Origin: Carnegiea gigantea
Taxonomy: Eukaryota > Streptophyta > Magnoliopsida > Caryophyllales > Cactaceae
DNA length: 64,000 bases
Direction of reading: 5' to 3'
NCBI GenBank assembly: GCA_029747015.1
Contig: JAKOGI010001199.1
Span: forward strand, 224,372-288,371
The notes under the pieces: model-generated
The model's database searches: none
Seen by the model: the letters and a program-made list of their open reading frames with translations, nothing else
Told to the model about the DNA's origin: nothing
Translations under genes and position numbers: made by a program
Part shown: positions 43,910-54,764 of the stretch, one piece after another
How positions within the stretch are numbered: position 1 is the stretch's first letter
Layout of the letters: every line of letters starts with the position of its first letter

Positions 43910-45266
43910 TGTTATTATGTATAAGGTTTTGATGATAACAAATCCAAGTGTTGTTGTTCCAAACAGGCTCTCCAAATAGGTTCTCACTGCTGTTCTCAAT
44001 GCCTTAAAATTGCTTGACTAATGGATGATTAAGAACAGGTCCTTAATTCAGCGATATAAGTGCAGCCGTAAGGAACAAGATCTGCGAAGTGTTTGAAGCA
44101 GCAATTCGTCTTTCTACAAGATGACTGGTCGTTACAACAAGAAGTCTTGGTTTGATTTAGGTTTTATCTTTTTAGACTCTTGTTAATATGTCAATTAGAA
44201 AGTCTTGACTTACCACTTACTTGAAACGGTTTTGCTTTTTGGAAAATATTTTGGATCACCTCTTCAGAACAGTCCTGGAAACAGGGCGGTCAGGGTGTTC
44301 CCAGACTAAGCTGCGAAAAATGGTTTTACACGATTCTCTCTCTGATTTTGGGCAGCATCTCCGAGATTTGCAAGCAAGATTTTCTGTGGAGTATTTTAAA
44401 CCCAAACGGTTATCTTTAACTAAATCTAAGGGGATCTGCAAGATCTTTTTTGATTAAAAAGAATCTCTAATTTTTGGCAAGTGGATAAGTTGGTTGAGAA
44501 AATCATGGGCTAGTGGTTGAATCCTTGTGGCTGAGAACTACCACCTTACTCAAGCGGTTAAGGAGTTTTTCCAGCTCACGTTACTCCACTACTTGCGGCT
44601 AAAGGACTCTATCTTCTTTAGGGATTTTGTTTTCCAAATTTGGAAAAAAAAATAAATTGTCTTGCCCTACAAAGTTCTCTATAAGAAGTTGTTTTCTACA
44701 ACTCATTGGACATCGGTTTTCCAGGAGCAAAAATTTCAGTGTTCAAGAGCTTTAAATTTTCAAAAGAAAACCGAGTCAAGTGGGTGATATTTTTGAGCTT
44801 TCAAAATTGACATACTAGAACTTCATTGTACCTTATATTAGCTTAGTTGAGAAGTATTGTAATAGGGTGTTTCTTTGTAATCTCTCTTTTATAAAAGTGA
44901 GGTGAGTGTGTCCTAAGTCAAGTGGACTTTTGGACGTGGGGTAACCGGTTTTAGGGAAGACGGTTACGTGGGTTGCAATTTGTAACAAGGTGTGTTACTA
45001 TTGTAATGTATTCAGCCCGTTTAGTGAAGTGGTAAATCCTACACGAGGTAGGTCGTGGTTTTTTCACCTCAGTTGGGCTAGAGGTGTTTTCCACGTAAAA
45101 ATCCTGTGTCCATTATTTCTGCATTCAATTTCATTGGCTTTTCGCTTCTGCACAACTCAGAAACAGCCTATGCGAACAGGGTCTAAGACTGTTTGCCAGA
45201 AAAGTTGCGAAAATCGGACACCACAATTCACCCCCCTCTTGTGGCTGTGTACTCTCTAAATCAACA
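43910..45266 (+). repeat. 5' LTR of the copia element
   Basis: The LTR begins TGTTATTATGTATAAGG and ends CTAAATCAACA, 1,357 bp in length. A TATA box (TTTTATAAAAGTGAGG) lies at about 44,887. A manual comparison with the right copy shows roughly two dozen substitutions, mostly transitions, and a few single-base indels. Confidence 0.95.
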
Positions 45267-45267
45267 A

Positions 45268-45282
45268 GTGGTATCAGAGCAG
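45268..45282 (+). other. Copia primer-binding site (tRNA-iMet)
   Basis: TGGTATCAGAGCAGG directly after the LTR (after AG) is complementary to initiator methionine tRNA. Confidence 0.9.
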
Positions 45283-45317
45283 GTTCTCCTTTGAAAGGCT
45301 AACACCTTGAGAGATCC

Positions 45318-46268
45318 TTGAAGATGAGTACCCCACAAGGCATACTTGAAGGTCAATCCATAACTCGACCACCATACTTTAATGGCCAACATTACAGTTG
45401 GTGGAAAAATAGGATGGAAAACTACATCCAAGCCGAGGACTATGAGTTGTGGATGCTCATCAAGGATGGACCACTCATCCCTAAGAAAACAACTGAAGAT
45501 GGAAAGTCAATCCCCAAGGAGCCTAAAGAATTCAATACTGAAGATTACAAAATGATGGAGAAGAATGCCAAAGCCAAGAAACTTCTATATTTCGGCCTAG
45601 GTCCTGATGAATATACTCGCATATCTGAATGTGAGTCTGCCAAGGAAATCTGGGATGCTTTACAAGTAGCTCACGAAGGGACCAATCAGGTAAAGCAATC
45701 CCGGATTGAATTGCTTATGAGAAAATATGAGCTGTTTGAGATGGGTGATCGTGAAAGTGTGATGGACATGTACACTCGCTTCACTCACATAACGAATGAG
45801 TTGAAATCCCTGGGAAAATCCTTCACCACCGAAGAATTGGTGAGGAAAATCCTAAGAATTTTACCTCATTCTTGGGAAGCGAAAGTCACGGCCATCCAAG
45901 AAGCTAAGGACATGAACAAGATCACCCTAGATGAGCTGATTGGCAACCTCCAAACGTATGAACTTAGGAAAAATTCTCAACAGAAAGATGAGACAAAGAG
46001 AGATCGAGGTCTTGCACTAAAGGCCTTAGAAGATGATTCTGATTCTGATGAGGAGGAGATTGCCATGATAACTCAAAAATTTAAGAAGTTCTTCAAGAAA
46101 GTTAAAGAAAACAGCAAACGGAAGGACTTCGGCAAGGCCAGAAACACCTCTCGGGAACAGTTCTCTGGATGCTTCAAGTGTGGCAAGCTAGACCATATTG
46201 TGAGAAACTGCCCACTGCTCAAGGAAGAACAAGAACCCGAACACCCTAGAAAACAGGGCAGGAAATAG
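45318..46268 (+). CDS. Copia gag, N-terminal part
   Basis: This is a 316-residue open piece ending at an in-frame TAG (46,266-46,268). An in-frame ATG at 45,324 is the second Met (MSTPQGILEGQ). Residues about 20-220 form the copia capsid domain (YFNGQHYSWWKNRMENYIQA, later WDALQVAHEGTNQVKQSRIE). An acidic/basic linker and a CCHC zinc knuckle CFKCGKLDHIVRNC near residues 284-297 follow. Gag assembles the cytoplasmic particle and binds the RNA. The frame continues past the stop in the same phase into the coiled-coil part, so the TAG either ended a short Gag, was read through, or is a mutation in this copy. Confidence 0.85.
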   Translation: MKMSTPQGILEGQSITRPPYFNGQHYSWWKNRMENYIQAEDYELWMLIKDGPLIPKKTTEDGKSIPKEPKEFNTEDYKMMEKNAKAKKLLYFGLGPDEYTRISECESAKEIWDALQVAHEGTNQVKQSRIELLMRKYELFEMGDRESVMDMYTRFTHITNELKSLGKSFTTEELVRKILRILPHSWEAKVTAIQEAKDMNKITLDELIGNLQTYELRKNSQQKDETKRDRGLALKALEDDSDSDEEEIAMITQKFKKFFKKVKENSKRKDFGKARNTSREQFSGCFKCGKLDHIVRNCPLLKEEQEPEHPRKQGRK

Positions 46269-47087
46269 GGTGTAAGCAGCTCAGCGAAACGATTCTCAAA
46301 AGCTATGCTAGCGGCCTGGGGTGATTCAAGCGAGGATGAGGAAGGGTCTGAAGCCGAGGAAGCTGATGTAGCACTCATGGCAAGAAGTGACACTGATTCA
46401 GATGATGAATCAACAAACAGTCTAACTCAACTCAAGAACAAGGTATGTGGTCTCAATAAATCAACCCTTGAAGAATTGGTGTACACTATAATGGATATAT
46501 GTGCTGAGTTAAAAAGGGATGTTCGAGACCTAGAACTTGAAAACGAAACTCTTAAAATGGAAAAGCTTGAAGTTGACAAAGAGACACTTGCCTTACATGA
46601 AAACATTAATGTGCTTAAAGAGACCCTTCTCATGAAAGAAGAGACTTGTTCCATTAATCTGACAGAGCTGGAAAAGGAATCCCTTGACTTAAAAGGAAAG
46701 GTCGAATCCTTGCTGGAAGAAAACAAAAATTTGCTTGAGAAAATAAAACAAATGGAATCAGACCTTGCTACAAACAAGCTCTGAAACAGGTTCTCAAGAG
46801 CGCTTGAATGGTTAAACACACATCACAGTCGAAATAGAAGAGGACTAGGTTTTGTGCCTAAGCGGATGACCTACCCAGTGAATAGAAAATACGTAGGATT
46901 ATCTGAGAACATTGTATGTTATCACTGTGGTAAAACAGGTCATTACCGTTACACTTGTCCTTTGAGAAAGTATGCCATTGAAAGAAACACAATTTATGTA
47001 AGACAAATATGGGTTAGAAAAGATGAGATTTGTACGTCTAAAGGAATGGGACCCAAGTGGATCTGGGTTCCCAAAACTAACCTTTGA
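46269..47087 (+). pseudogene. Copia gag, C-terminal coiled coil and second zinc knuckle
   Basis: In the same phase as the preceding piece, 46,305-46,784 is open and reads an acidic start (WGDSSEDEEGSEAEEADVAL) followed by a long heptad-like coiled coil (LENETLKMEKLEVDKETLAL). TGA at 46,782-46,784 stops it. The frame continues to a second CCHC knuckle CYHCGKTGHYRYTC at about 46,917-46,958, then MGPKWIWVPKTNL and TGA at 47,085-47,087. Long gags with coiled coils are usual for SIRE-type elements. A strong splice-donor-like AAG|GTATGT lies at 46,443. Confidence 0.75.
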
Positions 47088-50000
47088 CTTGTTTTGCAGG
47101 CTGAAGTGAGAGAAAACAACCCAGCAAACAACCCAGCAAACAGCTCGGGGAACAACCTAGGAAACAAGCAGCTGTGGTATGTTGATAGTGGGTGTTCGAG
47201 GCATATGACTGGTGAAAAATCCAATTTTCTCTCACTTACAGCTTCAGAAGGAGGGAGTGTGGCATTTGAAAATGGCAAATCCAGGACAATTGTCGGTATA
47301 GGTAAGATAGGTGAGTCACTCTCCCATTCAATTGACAATGTTTATTTTGTGGATGGATTAAAACACAACTTGCTAAGTGTGTCCCAACTGTGTGACAAAG
47401 ACAACCTAGTAGTGTTCTCTCCAACACGTTGCTTGGTTGTTAATATGAACACAGGAGATGTTGTGTTGAGGGGGAAGCGACACAAAAATGTTTATAAAGT
47501 ATGTATTTCTACTCTTCCCCAAAATAATTTGACTTGTTTGAGTGCCTTAAATGATGATGTTATGCTTTGGCACAAAAGACTAGGTCATGCAAGCCACTCG
47601 CTTTTGAATAAACTTGTAACCAAAGACTTAGTGGTTGGCTTACCTTCCATCAAATTCAATGATGACAAGGTATGTGATGCATGTGCCAAAGGCAAACAAG
47701 TCAGAAATTCTTTTAAATCTAAAAATTGTGTAAGCACTAACCGACCTCTTGAATTGCTACATATGGATCTATGTGGTCCAATGAGGATCTTGAGCAGAGG
47801 TGGAAAGAGGTATGTGCTTGTGATAGTGGATGACTACTCTCGTTTCACTTGGACCCTGTTCTTAGCGTCCAAAGATGAAACATTTGAGAAATTTCTTGCA
47901 CTTATTAAAAGGATTGAAAAGAGAGTAGGACACTCATTGGTTGGCTTAAGGTCTGATCATGGTACGAAATTTGAGAATTCAAGCTTTATTAACTATTGTA
48001 ATGAGCATGGTGTAGACCACAACTTCTCAGCCCCAAGAACACCCCAACAGAACGGGGTGGTAGAACGCAAAAATCGTACTCTAGAAGACATGACTAGAAC
48101 AATGCTTGTTGCTAGTGGTCTTCCTAGAAATTTTTGGGCTGAAGCTTTGAACACATCATGTTACATTATAAATAGATGCATGATTAGACCTCTTCTTAAC
48201 AAAACGCCTTATGAGCTCCTCAAGGGAAGAAAACCCAATATTATGCATTTGAGAGTATTTGGTTGTAAATGTTTTGTGCATAATAATGGGAAGGATGCCT
48301 TGGGGAAATTTGATCCAAGGAGTGATAAGGCAATATTCCTTGGTTATTCCTCGCACAATAAGGCATACAAAGTGTTTAATAAGAGAACCTTGTGTGTTGA
48401 GGAAAGTGTGCATGTGCTTTTTGATGAAACTAACTCTCTAAGTGAGAATGATGCACAGGAGGAAGACCTTGAACTAGGTCTTGTTAGAAAAGACTTGTTG
48501 CTCCAAGATGAACAAGGTAAGGATTCCACTGAAGGATCAGGGCCTGAAGCTGTTCTTCAGGGAGGTAGGCAAGGTGTGAACCAAACAGGGGGAAACAGTG
48601 TGGAACCCTGTTCGGGACAACATCAGCCGAATCCTTCAGGAATAAGTTCAGAAACAGGTTTCCAAATAGGCTCGAGAACAGATTCTGAACCTATTTCACC
48701 GAGCATTCCAGCTAGGATGGAGAGTGTGTCTATGGACCCACTTACTCCACGACCATGGAAGCACCAAAGTTCGCACCCCCTTGATCAAATTTTGTCTGAC
48801 ATTAATGCAGGAGTGCAAACTAGATCCAAGCTCAAAAATTTCTGTGCCTTCTATGCTTTTCTCTCAAAAATTGAGCCAAAGAATATCAATGAAGCTCTTG
48901 CAGATTCAGATTGGGTCACAGCTATGCAAGAAGAGCTTCATCAGTTTGAAAGGAATAAGGTATGGCACCTTGTGCCACGGCCGGAGGATAGAACAATCAT
49001 TGGAACCAAGCGGGTGTTTCGTAACAAACTTGATGAGTGCGGAACAGTCATTAGAAACAAGGCCCAGCTGGTGCTTCAAGGCTACAACCAAGAAGAGGGA
49101 ATTGATTATGAAGAAACTTTTGCACCTGTTGCAAGGATTGAGGCTATTCGAATCTTGGTAGCCTTTGCCGCCCATATGGAGATCAAGTTGTATCAAATGG
49201 ATGTCAAAAGTGCGTTTCTAAATGGATATCTCAAAGAAGAAGTGTATGTCAAACAGCCCCCCGGTTTTGAAAGTGATGAATTTCCTAACCATGTTTTCAA
49301 ACTTGACAAAGCACTTTATGGTTTAAAACAAGCTCCCAGAGCTCGGTATGAGCGGTTGTCAAATTTCTTATTTGAAAATAATTTCAGAAGAGGCAAGGTA
49401 GATAATACCTTGTTTCTAAAATCTAAGGGGGAACATTTGTTGATTGTCCAAGTATATATCGATGACATCATATTTGGTGCAACTCATCATGATTTGTGTG
49501 ATGAATTTTCAAAAATGATGAGGAGTGAGTTTGAAATGAGCATGATGGGTGAGCTTAATTTCTTTTTAGGCTTACAAATCAAGCAAACTTCAAACGGCAC
49601 CATGATCCATCAACAAAAATATATCAAGGAGTTACTTAAGCGTTTTGGGATGGAGTCAGCCAAGCCTATTGATACTCCCATCTCTCCCTCAACCAGGTTG
49701 GTAATGGATGATGGAAGTCCCTCAGTTGAGGAGAAATTCTACAGGGGCATGATAGGGTCACTCTTATACCTAACTGCTAGTAGACCTGACATTGTTTTTA
49801 GTATTGGTTTATGTGCCCGTTTTCAGTCTAAGCCTAAAGAAACTCATCTAAAGGCTGTTAAACGGATTTTAAGATATTTAAAACATACACCTGATCTAGC
49901 CTTGTGGTATCCTAGAGGTTGCAACTTTGATCTTGTTGGGTATGCTGATGCTGATTATGCAGGTTTTTTGGTTGATAGAAAAAGCACCTCAGGTATGGCT

Positions 50001-50399
50001 CATTTTCTTGGACCCTGTTTGGTATCTTGGGCAACCAAGAAACAATTTTCTGTTGCCTTATCCACAGTAGAAGCTGAATACGTGGCAGCTGCATCCTGTT
50101 GTGCTCAATTATTATGGATAAGGCAACAACTCAAGGATTTTTGTGTTGACATAGGATGCATTTCTATTTATTGTGACAATACAAGTGCAATTAACATTGC
50201 CAAAAATCCATGTCAACACAAAAGAACAAAACATATTGACATTCATCATCATTTTTTAAGAGATAATGTTGAAAAAGGACTAATCTCAATGAATTTTTGT
50301 GCCACAGAAAATCAAATTGCTGATATATTCACCAAGGCACTGAGTAGAGAACAATTTGAGAGGAATAGACTCGAACTAGATTTAATTAAAACAACTTGA
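47088..50399 (+). CDS. Copia pol: protease, integrase, RT, RNase H
   Basis: About 1,100 codons are open in the same phase as gag. There is no ATG near the beginning, so expression would need gag-pol readthrough or splicing. Protease: [14 protein letters not shown], with catalytic Asp about 30 residues in. Integrase: HKRLGH and CDACAKGKQ zinc-binding pairs, then [14 protein letters not shown] and [18 protein letters not shown] carrying the D,D,E catalytic residues. [36 protein letters not shown] and YIDD at 49,455-49,466. RNase [27 protein letters not shown]. In the RT the usual Ala-Trp-Tyr is Ala-Arg-Tyr (TGG to CGG), and RLVAQGY is QLVLQGY, hinting at lost fitness. Together these enzymes process, copy and insert the element. 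Ends TGA at 50,397-50,399. Confidence 0.9.
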   Translation, partial: LVLQAEVRENNPANNPANSSGNNLGNKQLWYVDSGCSRHMTGEKSNFLSLTASEGGSVAFENGKSRTIVGIGKIGESLSHSIDNVYFVDGLKHNLLSVSQLCDKDNLVVFSPTRCLVVNMNTGDVVLRGKRHKNVYKVCISTLPQNNLTCLSALNDDVMLWHKRLGHASHSLLNKLVTKDLVVGLPSIKFNDDKVCDACAKGKQVRNSFKSKNCVSTNRPLELLHMDLCGPMRILSRGGKRYVLVIVDDYSRFTWTLFLASKDETFEKFLALIKRIEKRVGHSLVGLRSDHGTKFENSSFINYCNEHGVDHNFSAPRTPQQNGVVERKNRTLEDMTRTMLVASGLPRNFWAEALNTSCYIINRCMIRPLLNKTPYELLKGRKPNIMHLRVFGCKCFVHNNGKDALGKFDPRSDKAIFLGYSSHNKAYKVFNKRTLCVEESVHVLFDETNSLSENDAQEEDLELGLVRKDLLLQDEQGKDSTEGSGPEAVLQGGRQGVNQTGGNSVEPCSGQHQPNPSGISSETGFQIGSRTDSEPISPSIPARMESVSMDPLTPRPWKHQSSHPLDQILSDINAGVQTRSKLKNFCAFYAFLSKIEPKNINEALADSDWVTAMQEELHQFERNKVWHLVPRPEDRTIIGTKRVFRNKLDECGTVIRNKAQLVLQGYNQEEGIDYEETFAPVARIEAIRILVAFAAHMEIKLYQMDVKSAFLNGYLKEEVYVKQPPGFESDEFPNHVFKLDKALYGLKQAPRARYERLSNFLFENNFRRGKVDNTLFLKSKGEHLLIVQVYIDDIIFGATHHDLCDEFSKMMRSEFEMSMMGELNFFLGLQIKQTSNGTMIHQQKYIKELLKRFGMESAKPIDTPISPSTRLVMDDGSPSVEEKFYRGMIGSLLYLTASRPDIVFSIGLCARFQSKPKETHLKAVKRILRYLKHTPDLALWYPRGCNFDLVGYADADYAGFLVDRKSTSGMAHFLGPCLVSWATKKQFSVALSTVEAEYVAAASCCAQLLWIRQQLKDFCVDIGCISIYCDNTSAINIAKNPCQHKRTKHIDIHHHFLRDNVEKGLISMNFCATENQIADIFTKALSREQFERNRLELDLIKTT

Positions 50400-50815
50400 T
50401 CGTCTTGTTCTCTCTCCCTGTTGGCAATGTTTAAAGGCTACGGGGTCAATATGTTAAAAATTTTTTGTTTGCAATCAATTTCTGTGCTATTTTTAGCATA
50501 TGTGTGGTTTGCAGCCTGTTGACACTCGTTGAGGTCTAATGAGATTGCCCTTATTGTCCCATGTTACCGAGCAAGTAACCTCAAAAACAAGCACCAGAAA
50601 CAGGTACGCCTCTTGTTTGTCAAACGTGTGCAACTAGTTGTTGAGAATTAAATCTCTCATCCTTCCCGAGGCATGCGCGGCTGAAACTTAATGATAAGCC
50701 CGTTGCAACGGGCAAATCTTTTAAAGATCTCGCATGCTTCCCTGTTTAAAACCTTCCCAATTCGCTTCTTTCTCTCTCTCATAAAACCCTAATCTCTCTC
50801 CTACTTCTTGCAAAA
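50400..50815 (+). other. Copia spacer between pol and extra ORF
   Basis: This is a non-coding stretch with TCTCTCTCTC just before the ATG at 50,816, which resembles a gene leader. The extra ORF may therefore be translated from its own mRNA. Confidence 0.5.
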
Positions 50816-52898
50816 ATGGCATCTCCCATCGGCAACAAGAGCTCTTTGTCCCTGATTCAGGGAAGCCAATCACCGGTTACAGCACCACAAACAGCTACAG
50901 CCCTGCTTGCTCCCTCGCAATTTCTAGCGGCTCTAATTGAAGGCAAATCTGCTGGACCTTCTCGCCCCATCCTCTATAAGCCTTTTGGATTCCTGAAAAG
51001 CATAGACCTTAGGACAATAGGTCTAAAATTAGAAGATATCCCCTATGATTTTGGGTGGAGCTTGGTCCTATTTGGAGAATCTGATGCATGTCTGAAATCC
51101 GGAGAGGAACAAGAACCGATTAGGGAGTCTAGTGAGGAAATTGGGGCTAAAGATGAGTTCTTTTTGCCTAAGAATAACTTGGGTGACATCTGTTTAACTG
51201 AGTCATACTCTTTCGGGCTATTTCCCGAACAGGAAACAGGGGTCGAAACAGGGTCTGGGACCTTTGACTCGGTATTTAAGGATGACCTAGGAGATTATGT
51301 GAAGGATGACTCGGAAGATAAGTCAAATGAGACAGGGGGAAGTGGTGGTAGAATGGAGGTGTCCCCCGCTGAGACTGAACAAGCAACGCCGGTACAACAA
51401 ACCGGTGAAAAACGGAAAACATACAAAGTTGTGGCTAGGCGCAGTAGGATGCCAAGATCAAAAACCCCATCAAGGTCCAAAAGTGGCCAAACCAAAGAAT
51501 CCACAAAAGCTGAAACCCCTGCCCAACCACAATCAAAAATCCTTTCTCAGGCCAAACCCACAACCAGGCCAACCAGAAAATCGGTCAGAATAGCCTTTCA
51601 AGCCACACCCCGACCTGCGAAACAGTCCTCTCCCGTGATTAAGGAAATTGATTCCTCTTCTGAGAGTTCCTCTGACAATGATACTGAGAACACCTCTTTT
51701 AAACAGGGCACCCCCGTGTTCTCAGAATCCTCAGAGGACAAGCCCTTGCCTGAACCCATATTTGAGTCCCCCTTGCCAATTTCCCAGCAAGCCTCCACTC
51801 TACCCTCCTTCAAACCATTACCCACAAAAACTCCCAGTAAACGAAAAGCCTCTTCCAAACAAGCCTCCAAACAAGGTCGGGCTGAAGACACCCCTACTGA
51901 GCCTCGTCCTAAGAAAGCCAAGAAATCTGCCCCTTCTACCATTTCAGCCAAGCTTACTCAACTGCTTCAGAGACGGGTAGTCAGGGGAAAAATCGTCAAA
52001 GTCAAGTACTTTAAGAAACAAGGTCTTGGGGTGTTTCTGCAAAAGTTGCGTGTTCAGGGTTGGTTTGAGCTGTTCACAAACACCCAGCTGGGGTGTTCTG
52101 TCCATGAGTTGGCAGAGTTTTATGCCAACTGCTCAGTCACCGAAGGAGTGGTGACTAGTACTGTCAGTGGGAAGCAGCTTCGCTTTGATGCGAAGATACT
52201 AGGGGAGATTTTGGGGATTCCCTCCACGGGTTTTGATGTGTATGTGAGGGAAGATAAGTCTGTTCTTGGACAGCAAGGCTTTTGGAGCTTTCCCAAAAAT
52301 TCAGCCAGCAAACACGCCTGAAAACACCCCAGTCAGTGAAGAAAGGGGATATGACATCCATTCATCAGTTACTGTTTTGGTTCATTATCAAGAATGTCAT
52401 TCCCAGGGGCCAGGGCCGCAGTCTTGCAGATGCTATGGATCAGTGCCTTGTGGATCTGATGGACAGGGAGGAGCAAATCAATCTTCCTGCCATCATGATT
52501 CGTCATATCGCAAGAATTGCGAACATCTCCAGGGAACATGACTTTGGGTATGGCTTCCTCCTGACTTGTGTTTTTGAGCACTTTGGGGTGGAGTTGCAGA
52601 AAAAAGTGGGAGCTCAATTTATAGATGAAATCGGGGTAACACCCTTATGGGGTGTGGATATACCTTGGTTGAGGGATCTGCCTCTGAACAGGGGATCAAA
52701 ACACCTCGTCCTCCTGTTCCTGGCAGTTCCTCAGTCAAAGTTGAGGCTGCTCTGGAGGAAAACTCCCGCCTGAATGCTGAGCTTATTGCGGTGAAGGCTG
52801 CCCTGGATGAGGAAAAGGCTCTCAATGCCAAACGCCATGAAGATCTCCTCGCTCTTCTCTCTTCCCTCTCAGCAAAATTCTCCCCTCCTGCTCCATGA
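50816..52898 (+). pseudogene. Copia extra 3' ORF, plant-transposon-type domain, two frameshifts
   Basis: The first open piece (50,816-52,321, 501 residues) begins MASPIGNKSSLSLIQG. It has an acidic part, a long Pro/Ser/Lys-rich low-complexity middle (residues 190-385) with nuclear-localisation-like basic runs (PKKAKKSAP), and then a folded part (FLQKLRVQGWFELFTNTQLG, FDAKILGEILGIPSTGFDVY). This resembles the 'putative plant transposon protein' domain. A frameshift near 52,280 moves it to the frame of 52,282-52,773 (QLLFWFIIKNVIPRGQGRSL, then EHFGVELQKKVGAQFIDEIG). A second near 52,640 moves it to 52,647-52,898, which ends in a coiled coil (EENSRLNAELIAVKAALDEE). It sits where SIRE elements carry an env-like ORF, but I see no signal peptide or membrane segment. 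Function unknown. Confidence 0.7.
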
Positions 52899-53406
52899 TC
52901 ATCCCTCGTAGGCTGTTCTTGTAGGCTGTTCTGTTGTGGCCTCATCTGTCTCTTCTCTTGGTTTTCTCCCTTTTGCTGTCTCTAGATTCGCACTCTATGT
53001 TGCACCCCTTTGGCAAATAACAGTTATCTTATTTTTGATTGGCTTTGCCTTGCTTGTTTCTTGTTGTGGCTTGCTTATGTGTGACTAGGATGGCCAATCT
53101 CATTACCGTACCAAAACACTTGAGTGTATCGCATGTTGACTTTCCTCCATTACCCAAGTGGTGGTGATAGCAAACACCCTCTGTTTGACTGTTTGCCCCT
53201 TCCTTTTTAATGATGCCAAAAGGGGAAAATAGGATGACCAATGCTGTTTTAGTTTTGCCATGGAAGAGTTGATTTTCTTACCATTTTTCGATGCTAGCTG
53301 CCTCCTGTGAATTTTCGGTCCTATGAATAATTGGCACTAATCACTTCGTTTGTCTTTGAAAGTCAATATGGTCACTTGGTTTGTCATCATCAAAAAGGGA
53401 AAAATT
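52899..53406 (+). other. Copia 3' untranslated region and polypurine tract
   Basis: This is non-coding. AAAAAGGGAAAAA at 53,393-53,405 directly before the right LTR is the likely polypurine tract. Confidence 0.7.
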
Positions 53407-54764
53407 GTTATTATGTATAAGGTTTTGATGATAACAAATCCAAGTGTTGTTGTTCCAAACAGGCTCTCCAAACAGGTTCTCACTGCTGTTCTCAATGCCT
53501 TAAAATTGCTTGACTAATGGATGATTAAGAACAGGTCCTCAATTCAGCGATATAAGTGCAGCCGTAAGGAATAGGATCTGCGAAGTGTTTGAAGCAGCAA
53601 TTCGTCTCTCTACAAGATGACTGGTCGTTACAACAAGAAGTCTTGATTTGATTTAGGTTTTATCTTTTTAGACTCTTATTAATATGCCAATTAGAAAGTC
53701 TTGACTTACCACTTACTTGAAACGGTTTTGCTTTTTGGAAAATATTTTGGATCACCTCTTCAGAACAGTCCTGGAAACAGGGCGGTCAGGGTGTTCCCAG
53801 ACTAAGCTGCGAAAAATGGTTTTACACGATTCTCTCTCTGATTTTGGGCAGCATCTCCGAGATTTGCAAGCAAGATTTTCTGTGGAGTATTTTAAACCCA
53901 AACGGTTATCTTTAACTAAATCTAAGGGGATCTGCGAGATTTTTTTTGATTAAAAAGAATCTCTAATTTTTGGCAAGTGGATAAGTTGGTTGAGAAAATC
54001 ATGGGCTAGTGGTTGAATCCTTGTGGCTGAGAACTACCGCCTTACTCAAGCGGTTAAGGAATTTTTCCAGCTCACGTTACTCCACTACTTGCGGCTAAAG
54101 GACTCTATCTCCTTTAGGGATTTTGTTTTCCAAATCTGAGAAAAAAAAATAAATCGTCTTGCCCTACAAAGTTCTCTATAAGAAGTTGTTTTCTACAACT
54201 CATTGGACATCGGTTTTCCAGGAGCAAAAATTTCAGTGTTCAAGAGCTTTAAATTTTCAAAAGAAAACCGAGTCAAGTGGGTGATATTTTTGAGCTTTCA
54301 AAATTGGCATACTAGAACTTCATTGTACCCTATATTAGCTTAGTTGAGAAGTATTGTAATAGGGTGTTTCTTTGTAATCTCTCTTTTATAAAAGTGAGGT
54401 GAGTGTGTCCTAAGTCAAGTGGACTTTTGGACGTAGGGTAACCGGTCTAGGGAAGACGGTTACGTGGGTTGCAATTTGTAACAAGGTGTGTTACTATTGT
54501 AACGTATTCAGCCCGTTTAGTGAAGTGGTTAAATCCTACACGAGGTAGGTCGTGGTTTTTTTTCACCTCAGTTGGGCTAGAGGTGTTTTCCACGTAAAAA
54601 TCCTGTGTCCATTATTTCTGCATTCAATTTCATTGGCTTTTCGCTTCTGCACAACTCAGAAACAGCCTATGCGAACAGGGTCTAAGACTGTTTGTCAGCA
54701 AAGTTGCTAAAATCGGACACCACAATTCACCCCCTCTTGTGGCTGTGTACTCTCTAAATCAACA
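53407..54764 (+). repeat. 3' LTR of the copia element
   Basis: The right LTR is 1,358 bp and pairs with 43,910-45,266. The same TATA box lies near 54,385. Confidence 0.95.

Larger units (their letters stand above)
43910..54764 (+). mobile_element. Full-length SIRE/Maximus-type Ty1/copia retrotransposon
   Basis: This 10.9-kb element has two nearly identical LTRs, a tRNA-iMet primer site, gag with two zinc knuckles and a coiled coil, pol in copia order (protease, integrase, RT, RNase H), an extra ORF downstream of pol and a polypurine tract. The size, long gag and 3' ORF fit the SIRE/Maximus lineage. Flanking bases are GAGGA on the left and GAGAT on the right, only three of five matching. Three in-frame stops and at least two frameshifts make this copy non-autonomous. 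Confidence 0.92.

Noticed and set aside
44221..44457. 78-codon ORF repeated at 53,717-53,953
   Set aside because: Both copies lie at the same place in the two copia LTRs and are non-coding LTR sequence.
48156..49196. ORFs on the minus strand and other frames within copia pol
   Set aside because: The plus-strand pol frame with complete catalytic motifs explains the region.
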